A stretch of 36,369 bases of DNA from Terriglobales bacterium (GCA_027485675.1 JAIXQP010000034.1:1-36369), one strand, 5' to 3'; shown: positions 23,559 through 32,370, counted from the first letter of the stretch. Numbers and translations: made by a program. Notes: a model not told the origin generated them from the letters alone.

Positions 23559-26500
23559 TTACCAGAGGAACTTCAACCGCACCTGCATCGTACGCGGGCT
23601 GAAATTCTGGTTCGACGTCAACGCCGGGAACAGCGTCCCGAAGTTGGCGTCGTTCGGGTTCGTGTTGAAGTTGTCGTTGCGGCCAAAGTAGTACTTGTTG
23701 ATCGCATTGAACGCTTCAAATCCGAACTGGAAGCGATACCGCTCGCCGAAACGCGTCGTCTTCAGCAGCGAAGCGTCCAGCGTCGGCACCCGGTGCTTCC
23801 GCAGGCTCGGCTGCCGGTTCGGCGTCTGCCGGCCCGGAGCCGTCTGGCCCGGCGAGTAGTCGCCAACCCAGAGCCAGTCGTAGCTCGCCAGGTTCGTACC
23901 GCAACCCGCCGCGACCGAATAGGGCATCGGCGTCCGCGAGCCGTCGTTGTTCTGACGGACCACGCAGTTGCCCCAGCCGCGCACTTGATGCTGGTTCCAG
24001 TTGATGTCCTTCACGCTTGAATCCCGCAGCGGCAGCACGTTCGCCGGGTAGTCGGTCGGTTCGCCCGAGGCCCATTGGAAGAAGCTGGTCACCTGCCAGC
24101 CGCCAATGAACTTGTCCGCCAAACCGCTCACGCCGCTGCCGAACTTCTTGCCCTTGCCAAACGGCAAATCGTAAGAGCCCGTCAGCTTGAACACATGCGG
24201 CCGGTCGTTGAAGTAAAGGCTCCGCTGTTCCACCCGGTTGAACGGATCGGTGAAGCCCCACTCTTCGAGCATCCGCGACCACGTGTAGTTGGTCGTAATG
24301 GTCAGCCCGTTCATGCGGACGTTATAGTTGATCTGCAGCGAGTTGTAGTTGATGTTGCCATCGTTCAATCCCTGCTGCAGCAGGTTGCCGTTGAACTGCG
24401 GGAACGGCCGGTTCAACTGATAGCGCGACAGCGTCGAAGCCGTGAAGAACGGCGTGCCGGTGAAGGCCGTGTTGCCCCGGAACGGATTCGGCAACTGCTC
24501 GTTACAGAAGTTCGGCAAGCCGCCCTGTAACGCATCGCACTGCCGCATGAAGGCCGCGCTCGGAATGTTCAGCGGAATTTCCGTCTCGTGGTCGCGCGTC
24601 CGGCTGCCGATGTAGCTGACGTCCAAAACGCTCCGCGGATTTACCTGATACTGGAAGCCGATCGAGAACTGATCGATGCTCGGCAGCTTGAAGTCCGTCG
24701 ACCAGTGGTTGAAGTCGCGGCCCACGAACGTGGCCGAACCCAAACCCGCACCCGCCGGACGTGAGAAGCCGTTCGGCAGCGGATTGCTCAGCAGGCCGGC
24801 AATCGGCGTCCGCCCGTCGTCGAGACTCGTCACAATCGGGGTGTTCGTCTCAAAGCCCAAGCTCCGCAGATTGTTGTTGCTCGGGTTCATGTAGTAACGG
24901 CCAAAACCGCCACGCAGCACCAACCGGTCGCTGACCTGATAGGCCACGCCGATGCGCGGCTGCCACGTGTTCCGGTACAGGTCGCCAGAATTGGCCGGGT
25001 TGCTCCCCACGCCGGCAAACTGCAAGCCGCCGCGCAGATTCAAGCCCGGTACCGTCACCGACGAAGCCCCCGGGTCGAAGCCGCGGTTGATCCGGTTGTA
25101 CTTCTCGCTGGCCGGGGCGTTGATGTCGTAGCGCAAGCCCAGGTTCAGCGTCAGCTTCCGGCTCACCTTCCAGTCGTCCTGGAAGTACAGCGCCGTGTAC
25201 CAGTTCTGGTAGAACGGATACAGCGGGAAGAACTGCTGGCCGCCCAGCGTCCGGTCGCCCGAGAATCCACCCGGCATGCCCAGCAGGAAGCTGGCGAACG
25301 AGTCGCCGCTGTCCGCTTCCGCCTGGTTCCAGTTCCGCCGCGTCCACTGGTCGCTGAAGGTGAACTCCAGAATGTTGCCGCTATTCTGCTGAATGAAGTG
25401 GATCCGGCGCAGGTCGACGCCGCCCTTCAACGTGTGGCTCCGCCAGTTCTTGGTCAGGCCACCCGTAATGCTGTAGTTGTTCGTGATGTTGATGCCCTGG
25501 CCACGGCCCAGCGGGCTGTAGCCGTTGATGTTCCAGCGGCCGAAGTACGCCGGCGAAGGCAGCTGGCTCACGAGCGACGACGGCAGGCCGAGGCTGGTCA
25601 GGTCGAAGTTCTCATTGTCCCGTCCAAAGCCCTTCTCGATAAAGCGGTTGTAGGAAGCACGCACGTTCAGCACGGTCGTGGGGTTAATCGTCGACACCCA
25701 GTCGATCACGTACGCATCGTTGATGCGCTGGAACGGTTGCTGCCCGTCCATACCCGGGCCGGAGCAGATGCCGTTCGCGCAGCGCTCTTCCGTACGGTCG
25801 TTCGAAGCATGACGGATAAAGCTCCGGTGCTTATCGCCGAAGTTCCAGTCGAACTTCAGAATCAGGTTATAGAAGTCGTCCTGATTCACGTAGGTGGGCA
25901 GGATGAAGTTCGTAGTCGAATACCGCTGGCCAGGTTCGATATTGTTCGGCGTCGGCATGAACGCCATCACGCGCCGGGCCACGGGATCAATCCGGCTCGC
26001 CGGAATCTGGTTGTTCGGAAACTGCAACCGCACCGGATTCCCGCTCGCATCGAGGGTGGTGTTCATCGGATCAAAGATCCGGATCGGCTGCAAATTGGCT
26101 TGTGTCAACCGGCTGAAATCCCCCGTCCGCATCTCCGGCTGCGCAAAGCTATTCCGCAGCGGATTCGGCGTCCCTTCGCGATAGCCTTCATAGGCGCCCA
26201 TGTAGAACAGCTTCACCGCGCCGTCTTTCTTGAGCAGCTTCGGGAAGTAGATCGGTCCGTCCACCTGCACGCCGTACTGGTCCATGTTGCCGTTCGGCCG
26301 CGGCGCATTCAACTGCCCCGCCGCATTCCGGCCGCGCGCGTTGTTCTGGAAAGAGTTCGCGTTCAGCGGCGCCCGCCGAAGGAACTCAAACGCCGATCCG
26401 TGATGCTGCGCCCCACCGGACTTCAAGATCACGTTCACCACGCCCCCGCCCGTACGGCCATACGCCGCATCGTACGAGTTCGTCTGAATCGCAAACTCCT

Positions 26501-27155
26501 GCACCGCGTCCACCACCGGTACGTACGCAATGTTGTTCCCGCCCAACTGCGCGTTGTTCGGCGCGCCGTCCATCAGGAACTCGTTGCGGCTCTGCTGCCC
26601 GCCGTTGATCGACCATTCGGCAATCGCACCGTTGTCAAACGGACGCTGCCAAATGGCCGCGCCGCGGAACGTGACGCCTGCCTGCGTGGCGCCCAGCATA
26701 AACGGGTTGCGCGCGTTCAGCGGCAGGTCCGCGATGGTTTTGGTGTCAATGACGCCGGAGCGCGAAGCGGTCTGCGTTTCGAGCACGGCCGCGTTGGCTT
26801 CCACCGTAATGGAGTCGGTCAGCTGGCCGACTTCCATCGTAATGTCGATACCCGCCACCTGGCTGATCGCCAGCGAAATGTTGCTGCGTACCGCGGTCTT
26901 GAAACCGGCTTGCGTGACGGTTACGGTGTACTGGCCGGGACGCAGAAAAGGAATGGAGTAGACGCCGGAGGCATCCGTGGTTGCAGTGTTGGTTTCGTTG
27001 GTGCCGCTGTTTACGGCCTTCACGGTAGCGCCGGAAATCAGCGCTCCAGAACCATCGAGGACACGCCCCGTAATGGTCGCGCGAAATTCTTGGGCCCATC
27101 CGGCCAAAGAACAGAGCGCAGCCAATGAGGCGATCTGCAGAGATCGTTTCATCAT
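23559..27155 (-). CDS. Oar-like TonB-dependent receptor
   Basis: The 1198-aa outer-membrane protein has a signal peptide (about 1-21, ending GWAQ) and a carboxypeptidase-regulatory-like domain (about 24-108: ATITGRVLDGSGALISGATV, TDASGVYSIPFLRPGQYTVT). A plug region follows (about 115-240, with DLPLNARNPFMLG and NEFLMDGAPNN), then a long beta-barrel with many aromatic-rich strands ending in RLKFLW. This is the Oar/SusC-like type that is hugely expanded in Acidobacteriota and thought to import oligosaccharides or other large ligands. The start pair ATG ATG at 27155/27152 has TAGGGG upstream. The ligand is unknown; it converges on the aldo/keto reductase cluster. Confidence 0.93.
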   Translation of the reverse strand: MMKRSLQIASLAALCSLAGWAQEFRATITGRVLDGSGALISGATVKAVNSGTNETNTATTDASGVYSIPFLRPGQYTVTVTQAGFKTAVRSNISLAISQVAGIDITMEVGQLTDSITVEANAAVLETQTASRSGVIDTKTIADLPLNARNPFMLGATQAGVTFRGAAIWQRPFDNGAIAEWSINGGQQSRNEFLMDGAPNNAQLGGNNIAYVPVVDAVQEFAIQTNSYDAAYGRTGGGVVNVILKSGGAQHHGSAFEFLRRAPLNANSFQNNARGRNAAGQLNAPRPNGNMDQYGVQVDGPIYFPKLLKKDGAVKLFYMGAYEGYREGTPNPLRNSFAQPEMRTGDFSRLTQANLQPIRIFDPMNTTLDASGNPVRLQFPNNQIPASRIDPVARRVMAFMPTPNNIEPGQRYSTTNFILPTYVNQDDFYNLILKFDWNFGDKHRSFIRHASNDRTEERCANGICSGPGMDGQQPFQRINDAYVIDWVSTINPTTVLNVRASYNRFIEKGFGRDNENFDLTSLGLPSSLVSQLPSPAYFGRWNINGYSPLGRGQGINITNNYSITGGLTKNWRSHTLKGGVDLRRIHFIQQNSGNILEFTFSDQWTRRNWNQAEADSGDSFASFLLGMPGGFSGDRTLGGQQFFPLYPFYQNWYTALYFQDDWKVSRKLTLNLGLRYDINAPASEKYNRINRGFDPGASSVTVPGLNLRGGLQFAGVGSNPANSGDLYRNTWQPRIGVAYQVSDRLVLRGGFGRYYMNPSNNNLRSLGFETNTPIVTSLDDGRTPIAGLLSNPLPNGFSRPAGAGLGSATFVGRDFNHWSTDFKLPSIDQFSIGFQYQVNPRSVLDVSYIGSRTRDHETEIPLNIPSAAFMRQCDALQGGLPNFCNEQLPNPFRGNTAFTGTPFFTASTLSRYQLNRPFPQFNGNLLQQGLNDGNINYNSLQINYNVRMNGLTITTNYTWSRMLEEWGFTDPFNRVEQRSLYFNDRPHVFKLTGSYDLPFGKGKKFGSGVSGLADKFIGGWQVTSFFQWASGEPTDYPANVLPLRDSSVKDINWNQHQVRGWGNCVVRQNNDGSRTPMPYSVAAGCGTNLASYDWLWVGDYSPGQTAPGRQTPNRQPSLRKHRVPTLDASLLKTTRFGERYRFQFGFEAFNAINKYYFGRNDNFNTNPNDANFGTLFPALTSNQNFSPRTMQVRLKFLW

Positions 27156-27209
27156 GGAAAACCCCTAACTGAAATTTGGGCAGACTCGCGAGAGAGAGTG
27201 AGTGACAAC

Positions 27210-27224
27210 CTGCCCGTTGGGCAG
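27210..27224. repeat. Small inverted repeat in the divergent region
   Basis: CTGCCC-GTT-GGGCAG is a perfect dyad with 6-bp arms, 55 bp before the receptor start on the minus strand. TTGGGCAGA occurs both here (27217-27225) and at 27176-27184, giving a direct repeat of one half. It could be an operator for the receptor gene or a 5' UTR hairpin. I could not assign confident -35/-10 elements in 27156-27338. Confidence 0.35.
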
Positions 27225-27338
27225 AATGTTATCACGGATGAAATGCGTCCGGCTTAACGCATCTTCACAAATCCTTACGAACGTCTCGGACCACCCCCGG
27301 CACATTCTCTTCGCTTCTGATACCTTCTAGGGAGACAC

Positions 27339-27764
27339 ATGACCGGAATAACGGACACGCTTCTCGCGTCCACTCTCGCCAGCGTCGATTCAGCCGAAGC
27401 CATGGTTGTCGAATCCGCCGCCGCCCTCGGGCTTGATGAAGACGCGCGCATGGATCTCGGCCTCGCTATCCGCGAAGCCATGGTCAATGCCGTCGCCCAT
27501 GGCAACGCGTATAGCCCCGAAAAGCAAGTTCGCCTGATCCTCGAAACCCGCCCCGACGCAGTGCGCGTGACGATCATCGACCAAGGCGAAGGCTTCGACC
27601 TCAACAAAGTCCCCGACCCTACCCAGGGCGAAAACCTCATGCGCGAATCCGGCCGCGGTCTCTTGCTGATGCAAGCCTTTGTCGACGAGTTCAGCGTCAA
27701 GCGCTCTGCCGCGGGCGGCGCCGAAGTAGTCCTCGTCAAGTACGCGTCCGATACAGGGAGATAA
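27339..27764 (+). CDS. RsbW-type anti-sigma serine kinase (HATPase_c_2)
   Basis: The 141-aa protein is a stand-alone GHKL ATPase of the RsbW/SpoIIAB type: N-box LAIREAMVNAVAHGN (about 42-56), G1 box IIDQGEGFD and G2 box SGRGLLLMQAFVDE. Such proteins bind a sigma factor and phosphorylate a STAS antagonist; the next gene encodes one. GGGAGAC precedes ATG 27339. No sigma factor of the SigB type and no PP2C phosphatase lies in the window, so the partner is elsewhere or the kinase controls something else. Confidence 0.92.
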   Translation: MTGITDTLLASTLASVDSAEAMVVESAAALGLDEDARMDLGLAIREAMVNAVAHGNAYSPEKQVRLILETRPDAVRVTIIDQGEGFDLNKVPDPTQGENLMRESGRGLLLMQAFVDEFSVKRSAAGGAEVVLVKYASDTGR

Positions 27765-27770
27765 TTTCAC

Positions 27771-28115
27771 GTGAGTGCTCGATTAACCACCCGCCAGGTT
27801 GGCGATGTCACCGTCATCGATGCGGTCGGCCGCATCACCCTCGGCGAAGGTTCCGCCCTTCTCCGCGATACCGTCAAAAATCTGGTTGCCGCCGGCAACA
27901 AGAAGCTCCTGTTGAATCTCGGCGAGGTCAGCTATATCGACTCGTCCGGGGTCGGAGAACTCGTCTACAGCTACACCACCGTCACGAGCCAGCAGGGCCA
28001 GTTCAAGCTCCTCAACCTCACCAAACGCGTCGAAGATCTCCTCCAGATCACCAAACTCTATACGGTCTTCGAGGTCCACGACGACGAAACGCGCGCCGTC
28101 CGCAGTTTTTCCTGA
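27771..28115 (+). CDS. STAS-domain anti-anti-sigma factor
   Basis: The 114-aa protein is a single STAS domain: VTVIDAVGRITLGEG, then NLGEVSYIDSSGVGELVYSY, whose DSSGVG holds the serine phosphorylated in the RsbV/SpoIIAA family, and a C-terminal LLQITKLYTVFEVHDDE. The start is GTG 27771, six bases after the kinase stop. Together the two form a partner-switching pair; dephospho-STAS would release the kinase's target. Confidence 0.93.
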   Translation: MSARLTTRQVGDVTVIDAVGRITLGEGSALLRDTVKNLVAAGNKKLLLNLGEVSYIDSSGVGELVYSYTTVTSQQGQFKLLNLTKRVEDLLQITKLYTVFEVHDDETRAVRSFS

Positions 28116-28154
28116 GATTTTCTCACCCCCACCCCTACTACTTCGCGTAGGGTC

Positions 28155-28883
28155 ATGCTAGATCGAAAACCAATCCGCGTCCTCATCGCCGAACCGCAAC
28201 AGCTTCTGCGCGAAGCTTTAGTTGCCCTCTGCGAACGCAACCCCGACCTCGAGGTTGCCGATCAATGTGCCGATGGCGCCGCTGCCCTGCGGCTCATCCT
28301 GCAAAGGCCTCCGGACGTGGCCTTGCTGGAGCTCGATCTCCCCGAACTCCATACTCTCGAGCTGCTGAACCAGGCCCGCGAGCAGCACTGTCCCACGCGG
28401 ATTGTCCTGATGACGGCGCGCAGCGATCGCAAAACGGTGATCGAAGCGCTCCGCTGCGGCGCGCACGGCATCGTGCTCAAGAGCGGTTCGGCCCGCCATC
28501 TCATGGATGCCCTGCAGCAGGTCACCTCCGGCGGCGTCTACATTTCGCCGGCCGTGGAAGTGGACAAGATCTTCGCCGCACACCGCAATCGCAAGGAGAA
28601 CGAGGATCCGTTTGAGACGCTCTCGGCCCGCGAGCACCAGGTTTTCACCATGCTCGTCGAAGGCCACCGCGCCAAGGAGATCGCCGCCCGCCTCGCCGTC
28701 AGCCCGAAAACCATCGACACCTACCGCGCCAGCATGATGCGGAAGCTCGACATCCACGATGTGGCCGGGTTGGTGAAATTCGCCATCACGCGGAACCTGA
28801 CCAGCCTGCCGGGCGCGGAGTACAGCAACGGGCATGGCTCGGCGGCCATCACCCCGCACGCTCTTGCCAAAGCCGCCAGCTGA
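28155..28883 (+). CDS. NarL/FixJ-type response regulator
   Basis: The 242-aa protein has an N-terminal receiver (IRVLIAEPQQLLREALVAL, phosphoacceptor Asp in LLELDLPEL, Thr in VLMTAR, Lys in IVLKSG) and a C-terminal LuxR-type helix-turn-helix (LSAREHQVFTMLVEGHRAKE, IAARLAVSPKTIDTYRASMM). The acidic pair normally following beta-1 is reduced to one residue (AEP), though the acceptor Asp, Thr and Lys are kept. No histidine kinase lies nearby. It follows the STAS gene by 39 bp and may belong to the same signalling unit. Confidence 0.92.
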   Translation: MLDRKPIRVLIAEPQQLLREALVALCERNPDLEVADQCADGAAALRLILQRPPDVALLELDLPELHTLELLNQAREQHCPTRIVLMTARSDRKTVIEALRCGAHGIVLKSGSARHLMDALQQVTSGGVYISPAVEVDKIFAAHRNRKENEDPFETLSAREHQVFTMLVEGHRAKEIAARLAVSPKTIDTYRASMMRKLDIHDVAGLVKFAITRNLTSLPGAEYSNGHGSAAITPHALAKAAS

Positions 28884-29059
28884 GCGGCCCGCACCCGGGC
28901 CCCCGTCGGCCCACCAACATGCCGGCTCGCCAACCGATTACCCCTGCCCCTGCTGCGGCCAGGCGACCCTCGACCAACCCCCACCGGGCACTGGGCTAAT
29001 CTAGCGGTTTACTGCATTCTCAGCAAAAGCGTTACGGATCGGTAACGTTCCCCACACCC

Positions 29060-29488
29060 TCACCGCACAATCCGCCCAAACAACTGCCCACCCCGCCCCG
29101 GGCCCAACCACGTCCCCGCATACTGATCCTTGTACAGCAAAACCCGCGCCGAATAGGGCCCCCCGGGCATCGCCACGTCCGTCAACTGAATCATCGGCGT
29201 ATCCCCGGCCCACTCAATCGTCACCGGCACCGGCAGCGGAACCTCCGTCTCCCCCAGCTTCATCCGGGTCCGCAAGAGCCAGGTTTTCCCCGTCAACTTC
29301 GTCATGCCGTCAATCGAATACCGCTCCTCCCCGGAAACCCCCGCCTTCTTCCAGGTCGTCGACTGGCCCACCAACGCCGCCCCGGTCAACATCGCCGACA
29401 ACTGCGCGTCCAACTGCTCCTGCGGCGTCGCCACCTTCCCTCCGCCACACCCCACCAACACTAAACACACCACCAGCAGCTTCTTCAT
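29060..29488 (-). CDS. Small lipoprotein of unknown function
   Basis: The 142-aa product has a lipoprotein signal (MKKLLVVCLVLVGCGGG, lipobox LVGC). The mature part includes TPQEQLDAQLSAMLTGAALVG, ERYSIDGMTKLTGKTWLLRT and a C-terminal YKDQYAGTWLGPGRGGQLFG, suggesting a small beta-barrel or lipocalin-like shell. I do not recognise a family with certainty. ATG 29488 overlaps the stop of the upstream transporter gene (ATGA). The 28884-29059 gap after it on the plus strand holds no gene, only a weak 6-bp dyad at 29030-29047. Confidence 0.78.
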   Translation of the reverse strand: MKKLLVVCLVLVGCGGGKVATPQEQLDAQLSAMLTGAALVGQSTTWKKAGVSGEERYSIDGMTKLTGKTWLLRTRMKLGETEVPLPVPVTIEWAGDTPMIQLTDVAMPGGPYSARVLLYKDQYAGTWLGPGRGGQLFGRIVR

Positions 29489-30651
29489 ACCGGCATCCTA
29501 ACCCGCCAGCACGCCAAACCCAACCCTGCCGTCAATCCCGCCAGCACCCAGAACATCAGGTCATACGAACCCGTTCGTTCGAGCGTCGCCGCCAGCAGGA
29601 CCGGCCCGATCGCCGAAGCCACCACCGTCATCATCTGCGCCGCCCCCTGAATCCGTCCCAGCTCCACCCGCCCGAACACCTGGCTCCACACCGAAAAGAA
29701 CACCACCGTCACCACGCCCCCCGCCACGCCCATCGCCACGCCGTAGCCCATCACCCCCGTCATCGTCGTCACCAGCGGCAGCGCCACCAGCGCCCCGGCC
29801 AATACCGCCATCCCTAAACCCATCAAGCGCTGAATGGGCCACCGCATCGCCAGCCACCCGCCGCCGAAATTCGCGAGCAACCCGAGCATCGTGCTGACGA
29901 CCAGCACCATTTGGTAAACGTTGGCGTCAAAGCCCCGCTGCTCCAGAATCGACTGATTAAACAACGCGATGCCGGAATACACGAGGCCAAACATCGCGCT
30001 CGCCAACCCAAACACCCAGAACGCCGGCGTCCGCAGCGCCTCGCCAAACCGCATCCCTCCCGTCGCGCCGGCCACCTCCTCCTCCGTCGCGGGTGCCTCC
30101 CGGACGATCGCCCACGCCAACGGCGCGAACACCGCCACTAACGCCACCCCTACTCCCGCCCAAGCCGCTCGCCACCCAAAGGCGAGAATCGCCTGCCCCA
30201 CGCTCGGAAACGCCGCAATAAACCCCATCCCCACCAGCAGCGCATACACCCCCATCGCCAAGTTAATCCGCCGGGCAAACCACTTCCCCGCCAGCGCCAA
30301 ACTCACCACCGAAAGCGCGCTCTGCCCCAACCCGCGCGTCAATGTAATCGCCACCGCCAGCACGGCGACGCTCCCCGTCCCCGCCATCGCCAGCACCGTC
30401 AGCCCCAGCAAAACCAGCAGCCCCGTCATCACCGCGCGCGCTCCCCAGCGGTCGACCATTCGGCCGCACGGCACATTGAAGGCGGCGCCGATCAGCGTCG
30501 CCCATAAGTTGATCGTCGCGTAGGAAACCCGGTCCAGCCCGAAGTCCCGCAGCAGCGGCTCCGTCACCAGTCCCAACCCCTGCGTCCGCCCTGGCAACGT
30601 GCCCACCATGGCCAGCGCCGCCATCCCTAAGACCACCCAGCCGCGGTACAT
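29485..30651 (-). CDS. MFS transporter (monocarboxylate/oxalate-like)
   Basis: The 388-aa protein has twelve predicted helices and begins MYRGWVVLGMAALAMVG. Motif A appears as GRMVDRWGARAVM and helix 4-5 has TRGLGQSALSVVSLALAGKWF, a pattern seen in the monocarboxylate/oxalate:formate branch of the MFS. The substrate is not determined. It is upstream of and coupled to the lipoprotein gene, and divergent from the small membrane protein gene, with only 17 bp between them. Plus-strand C bias is strong here although the gene is on the minus strand. Confidence 0.88.
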   Translation of the reverse strand: MYRGWVVLGMAALAMVGTLPGRTQGLGLVTEPLLRDFGLDRVSYATINLWATLIGAAFNVPCGRMVDRWGARAVMTGLLVLLGLTVLAMAGTGSVAVLAVAITLTRGLGQSALSVVSLALAGKWFARRINLAMGVYALLVGMGFIAAFPSVGQAILAFGWRAAWAGVGVALVAVFAPLAWAIVREAPATEEEVAGATGGMRFGEALRTPAFWVFGLASAMFGLVYSGIALFNQSILEQRGFDANVYQMVLVVSTMLGLLANFGGGWLAMRWPIQRLMGLGMAVLAGALVALPLVTTMTGVMGYGVAMGVAGGVVTVVFFSVWSQVFGRVELGRIQGAAQMMTVVASAIGPVLLAATLERTGSYDLMFWVLAGLTAGLGLACWRVRMPV

Positions 30652-30668
30652 GGAACAATGGTAGCCCA

Positions 30669-31025
30669 GTGCTCTGGACCATCCGCCTCAGCGCCGTAGT
30701 GTACGCGGCTGCCCTCTACGCCTACCGGCGCCATCACCCACACGCCCGCTGGCTGTCCGCCGCCGCCTACGTGCTCTACCTCGCCCACGTCTATCTCGCC
30801 TTTGATCAGCGCTATGGCTGGAGCCACGCCGCCGCTTACGCGGAGACGGCCCGCCAGACGCGGGAGCTTTTCGGCCTCGACTGGGGCGGCGGCATCTATT
30901 TCAACTACGCGTTCACCCTGCTCTGGCCGGTGGACTTTTTCTACCCGCGGCGAGGCTGGCTGCACGCCTTTCTGATCTTCATGTTCGTGAACGGGGTGCT
31001 CGTCTTCGGCAAGTGGTGGCGCTGA
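30669..31025 (+). CDS. Small membrane protein of unknown function
   Basis: The 118-aa protein starts at GTG 30669 and has three or four hydrophobic helices (LWTIRLSAVVYAAALYAY, LSAAAYVLYLAHVYLAF, IYFNYAFTLLWPVDFFY, AFLIFMFVNGVLVFGKWW). No catalytic motif is recognised. Its 3' end is 19 bp from the convergent dehydratase, the gap containing a 15-bp tandem duplication. Coding is supported by its uninterrupted membrane pattern, but no Shine-Dalgarno stands out. Confidence 0.7.
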   Translation: MLWTIRLSAVVYAAALYAYRRHHPHARWLSAAAYVLYLAHVYLAFDQRYGWSHAAAYAETARQTRELFGLDWGGGIYFNYAFTLLWPVDFFYPRRGWLHAFLIFMFVNGVLVFGKWWR

Positions 31026-31053
31026 CGCCTCACTGTTTGACGCCTCACTGTTT
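31024..31053. repeat. 15-bp tandem duplication at the dehydratase stop
   Basis: GACGCCTCACTGTTT occurs twice without a gap (31024-31038 and 31039-31053), followed by GACG of a third copy. The second copy contains the stop codon of the minus-strand dehydratase (31045-31047). The first copy duplicates that stop in frame. Confidence 0.9.
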
Positions 31054-32322
31054 GACGATGGTGCCGTCCCGGCGCCGCACTTCCCCCCAGCCGCCGTGCA
31101 GCCGCTGCCGTTCACCGGTTTCGCCATATCCGAACGGATACTTCGCGGCGGCCTTCTCATCCACCTCAATCCCCCAGCCCGGCGCCTCGGTCGCATACAG
31201 GTAGCCGCCCTTTGAGACCGGCGCCCCGGGAAACACCTCCTGCACCGGGTCGCTGAAGGCGACAAACTCCCGAATCCCGAAGTTTGGGCACGCCAGATCG
31301 AGCGCCAGGTTGGCGGCGTGGCCGATGGGCGAAACATCGCCCGGCCCGTGCCAGGCGGTCTTTACTCCGAACATCTCGGTCATCGCCGCCAGCTTCCACG
31401 CCGGGGTAAGACCGCCAACCTGCGAAAGGTGAATGCGCAGATAGTCAATCAGCCGCTCCTGCACCAACTCGCCCCATTCCGCCGGATTGTTGAACAGCTC
31501 GCCCATCGCCAAAGGCGTGGAGGTCAGCTTGCGCGCCAGCCGGAAGTAGCCAATGTCCTCCGGCGCGAAGACGTCCTCGAGAAAGAAGAGGCGGAACTGC
31601 TCCACATCTTTCGCAAACTGCAGGCCCATCGTGGCGGGCAGGCGTTCGTGGGCATCGTGCAGCAGCTCCACCTCGTCGCCCAGCTTCTCCCGGCAGGCGG
31701 CAAACATCCGCAGGCTGCGCCGGGCATACTCGGCCGGTTCAAACATGGGGCCATCGTGCAGCGCGCCGGTGGCCGCTCTTCCCAACGCCGCCGGCGCCCG
31801 GCCACCCCCGTAGGTCCGTCCGCCGCCCGAACTGTACGCCGCCTGATTCGGCACGCCCACCTGCACCCGGATGTATTGGAAGCCCTCGGCCCGCAGTTTC
31901 TCCGCACTGGCCAGGACAGCCGAAATCTCGTCCCCTCCCGCATGCACATAGCAGGCCGCGGCCTCCCGGCATTTCCCGCCGAGCAGTTGGTACACCGGCA
32001 ACCCGGCCATGCGGCCCTTGATATCCCACAACGCTAAATCCACTCCGCTCAACGCGTTGTTCAGCACCGGATCGTTGCGCCAATAGGAGCTCTGCATGGC
32101 CGCATGCCAAATGTCGCCGATGCGATCCACCGGTTTACCCAGCAGTAGCGGGCGCAGATACTTTGTTACCGCCAGTCCCACCAGTTCGGCGCGCTGGGTA
32201 AATGTCCCGCAGCCGTAGCCGTGGAGGCCGGCCTGGTCCGTCACAATTTTCACAACGGTCAGGCGCAGGCCGACCGGCGCCGTTTCGATGGCTTGAATAT
32301 CCCGAATCTTCGGAGTGGGCAT
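31045..32322 (-). CDS. Enolase-superfamily sugar-acid dehydratase (ManD/RspA-like)
   Basis: The 425-aa protein (from ATG 32322) matches the D-mannonate/gluconate dehydratase group. Landmarks are YWRNDPVLNNALSGVDLALW, VYQLLGGKCREAAACYVHAG, GFQYIRVQVGVPNQ, the metal and acid/base residues in LLHDAHERL, LEDVFAPED and AMGELFNNP, then WHGPGDVSPIGHAANLALD and a C-terminal GWGIEVDEKAAAKYPFGYG. These enzymes remove water from sugar acids such as mannonate; substrate range within the family varies. An upstream ATG (32340) would add six residues. The 3' end lies in a tandem duplication. It is divergent from the PepSY gene. Confidence 0.93.
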   Translation of the reverse strand: MPTPKIRDIQAIETAPVGLRLTVVKIVTDQAGLHGYGCGTFTQRAELVGLAVTKYLRPLLLGKPVDRIGDIWHAAMQSSYWRNDPVLNNALSGVDLALWDIKGRMAGLPVYQLLGGKCREAAACYVHAGGDEISAVLASAEKLRAEGFQYIRVQVGVPNQAAYSSGGGRTYGGGRAPAALGRAATGALHDGPMFEPAEYARRSLRMFAACREKLGDEVELLHDAHERLPATMGLQFAKDVEQFRLFFLEDVFAPEDIGYFRLARKLTSTPLAMGELFNNPAEWGELVQERLIDYLRIHLSQVGGLTPAWKLAAMTEMFGVKTAWHGPGDVSPIGHAANLALDLACPNFGIREFVAFSDPVQEVFPGAPVSKGGYLYATEAPGWGIEVDEKAAAKYPFGYGETGERQRLHGGWGEVRRRDGTIVKQ

Positions 32323-32370
32323 GAAATTATCCACGACCATTTTAGTCGCATTGTGCTACGCTGATTCTAC

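Noticed and set aside
25398-27128. 576-codon open frame antisense to the TonB receptor
   Set aside because: Arg/His/Val-rich composition typical of a GC-rich antisense frame; the receptor frame is fully supported.
29030-29047. Inverted repeat CGTTAC-N6-GTAACG as a terminator between convergent genes
   Set aside because: Only six pairs and no T tract follows on either strand. It might be a weak protein site but is not supported as a terminator.
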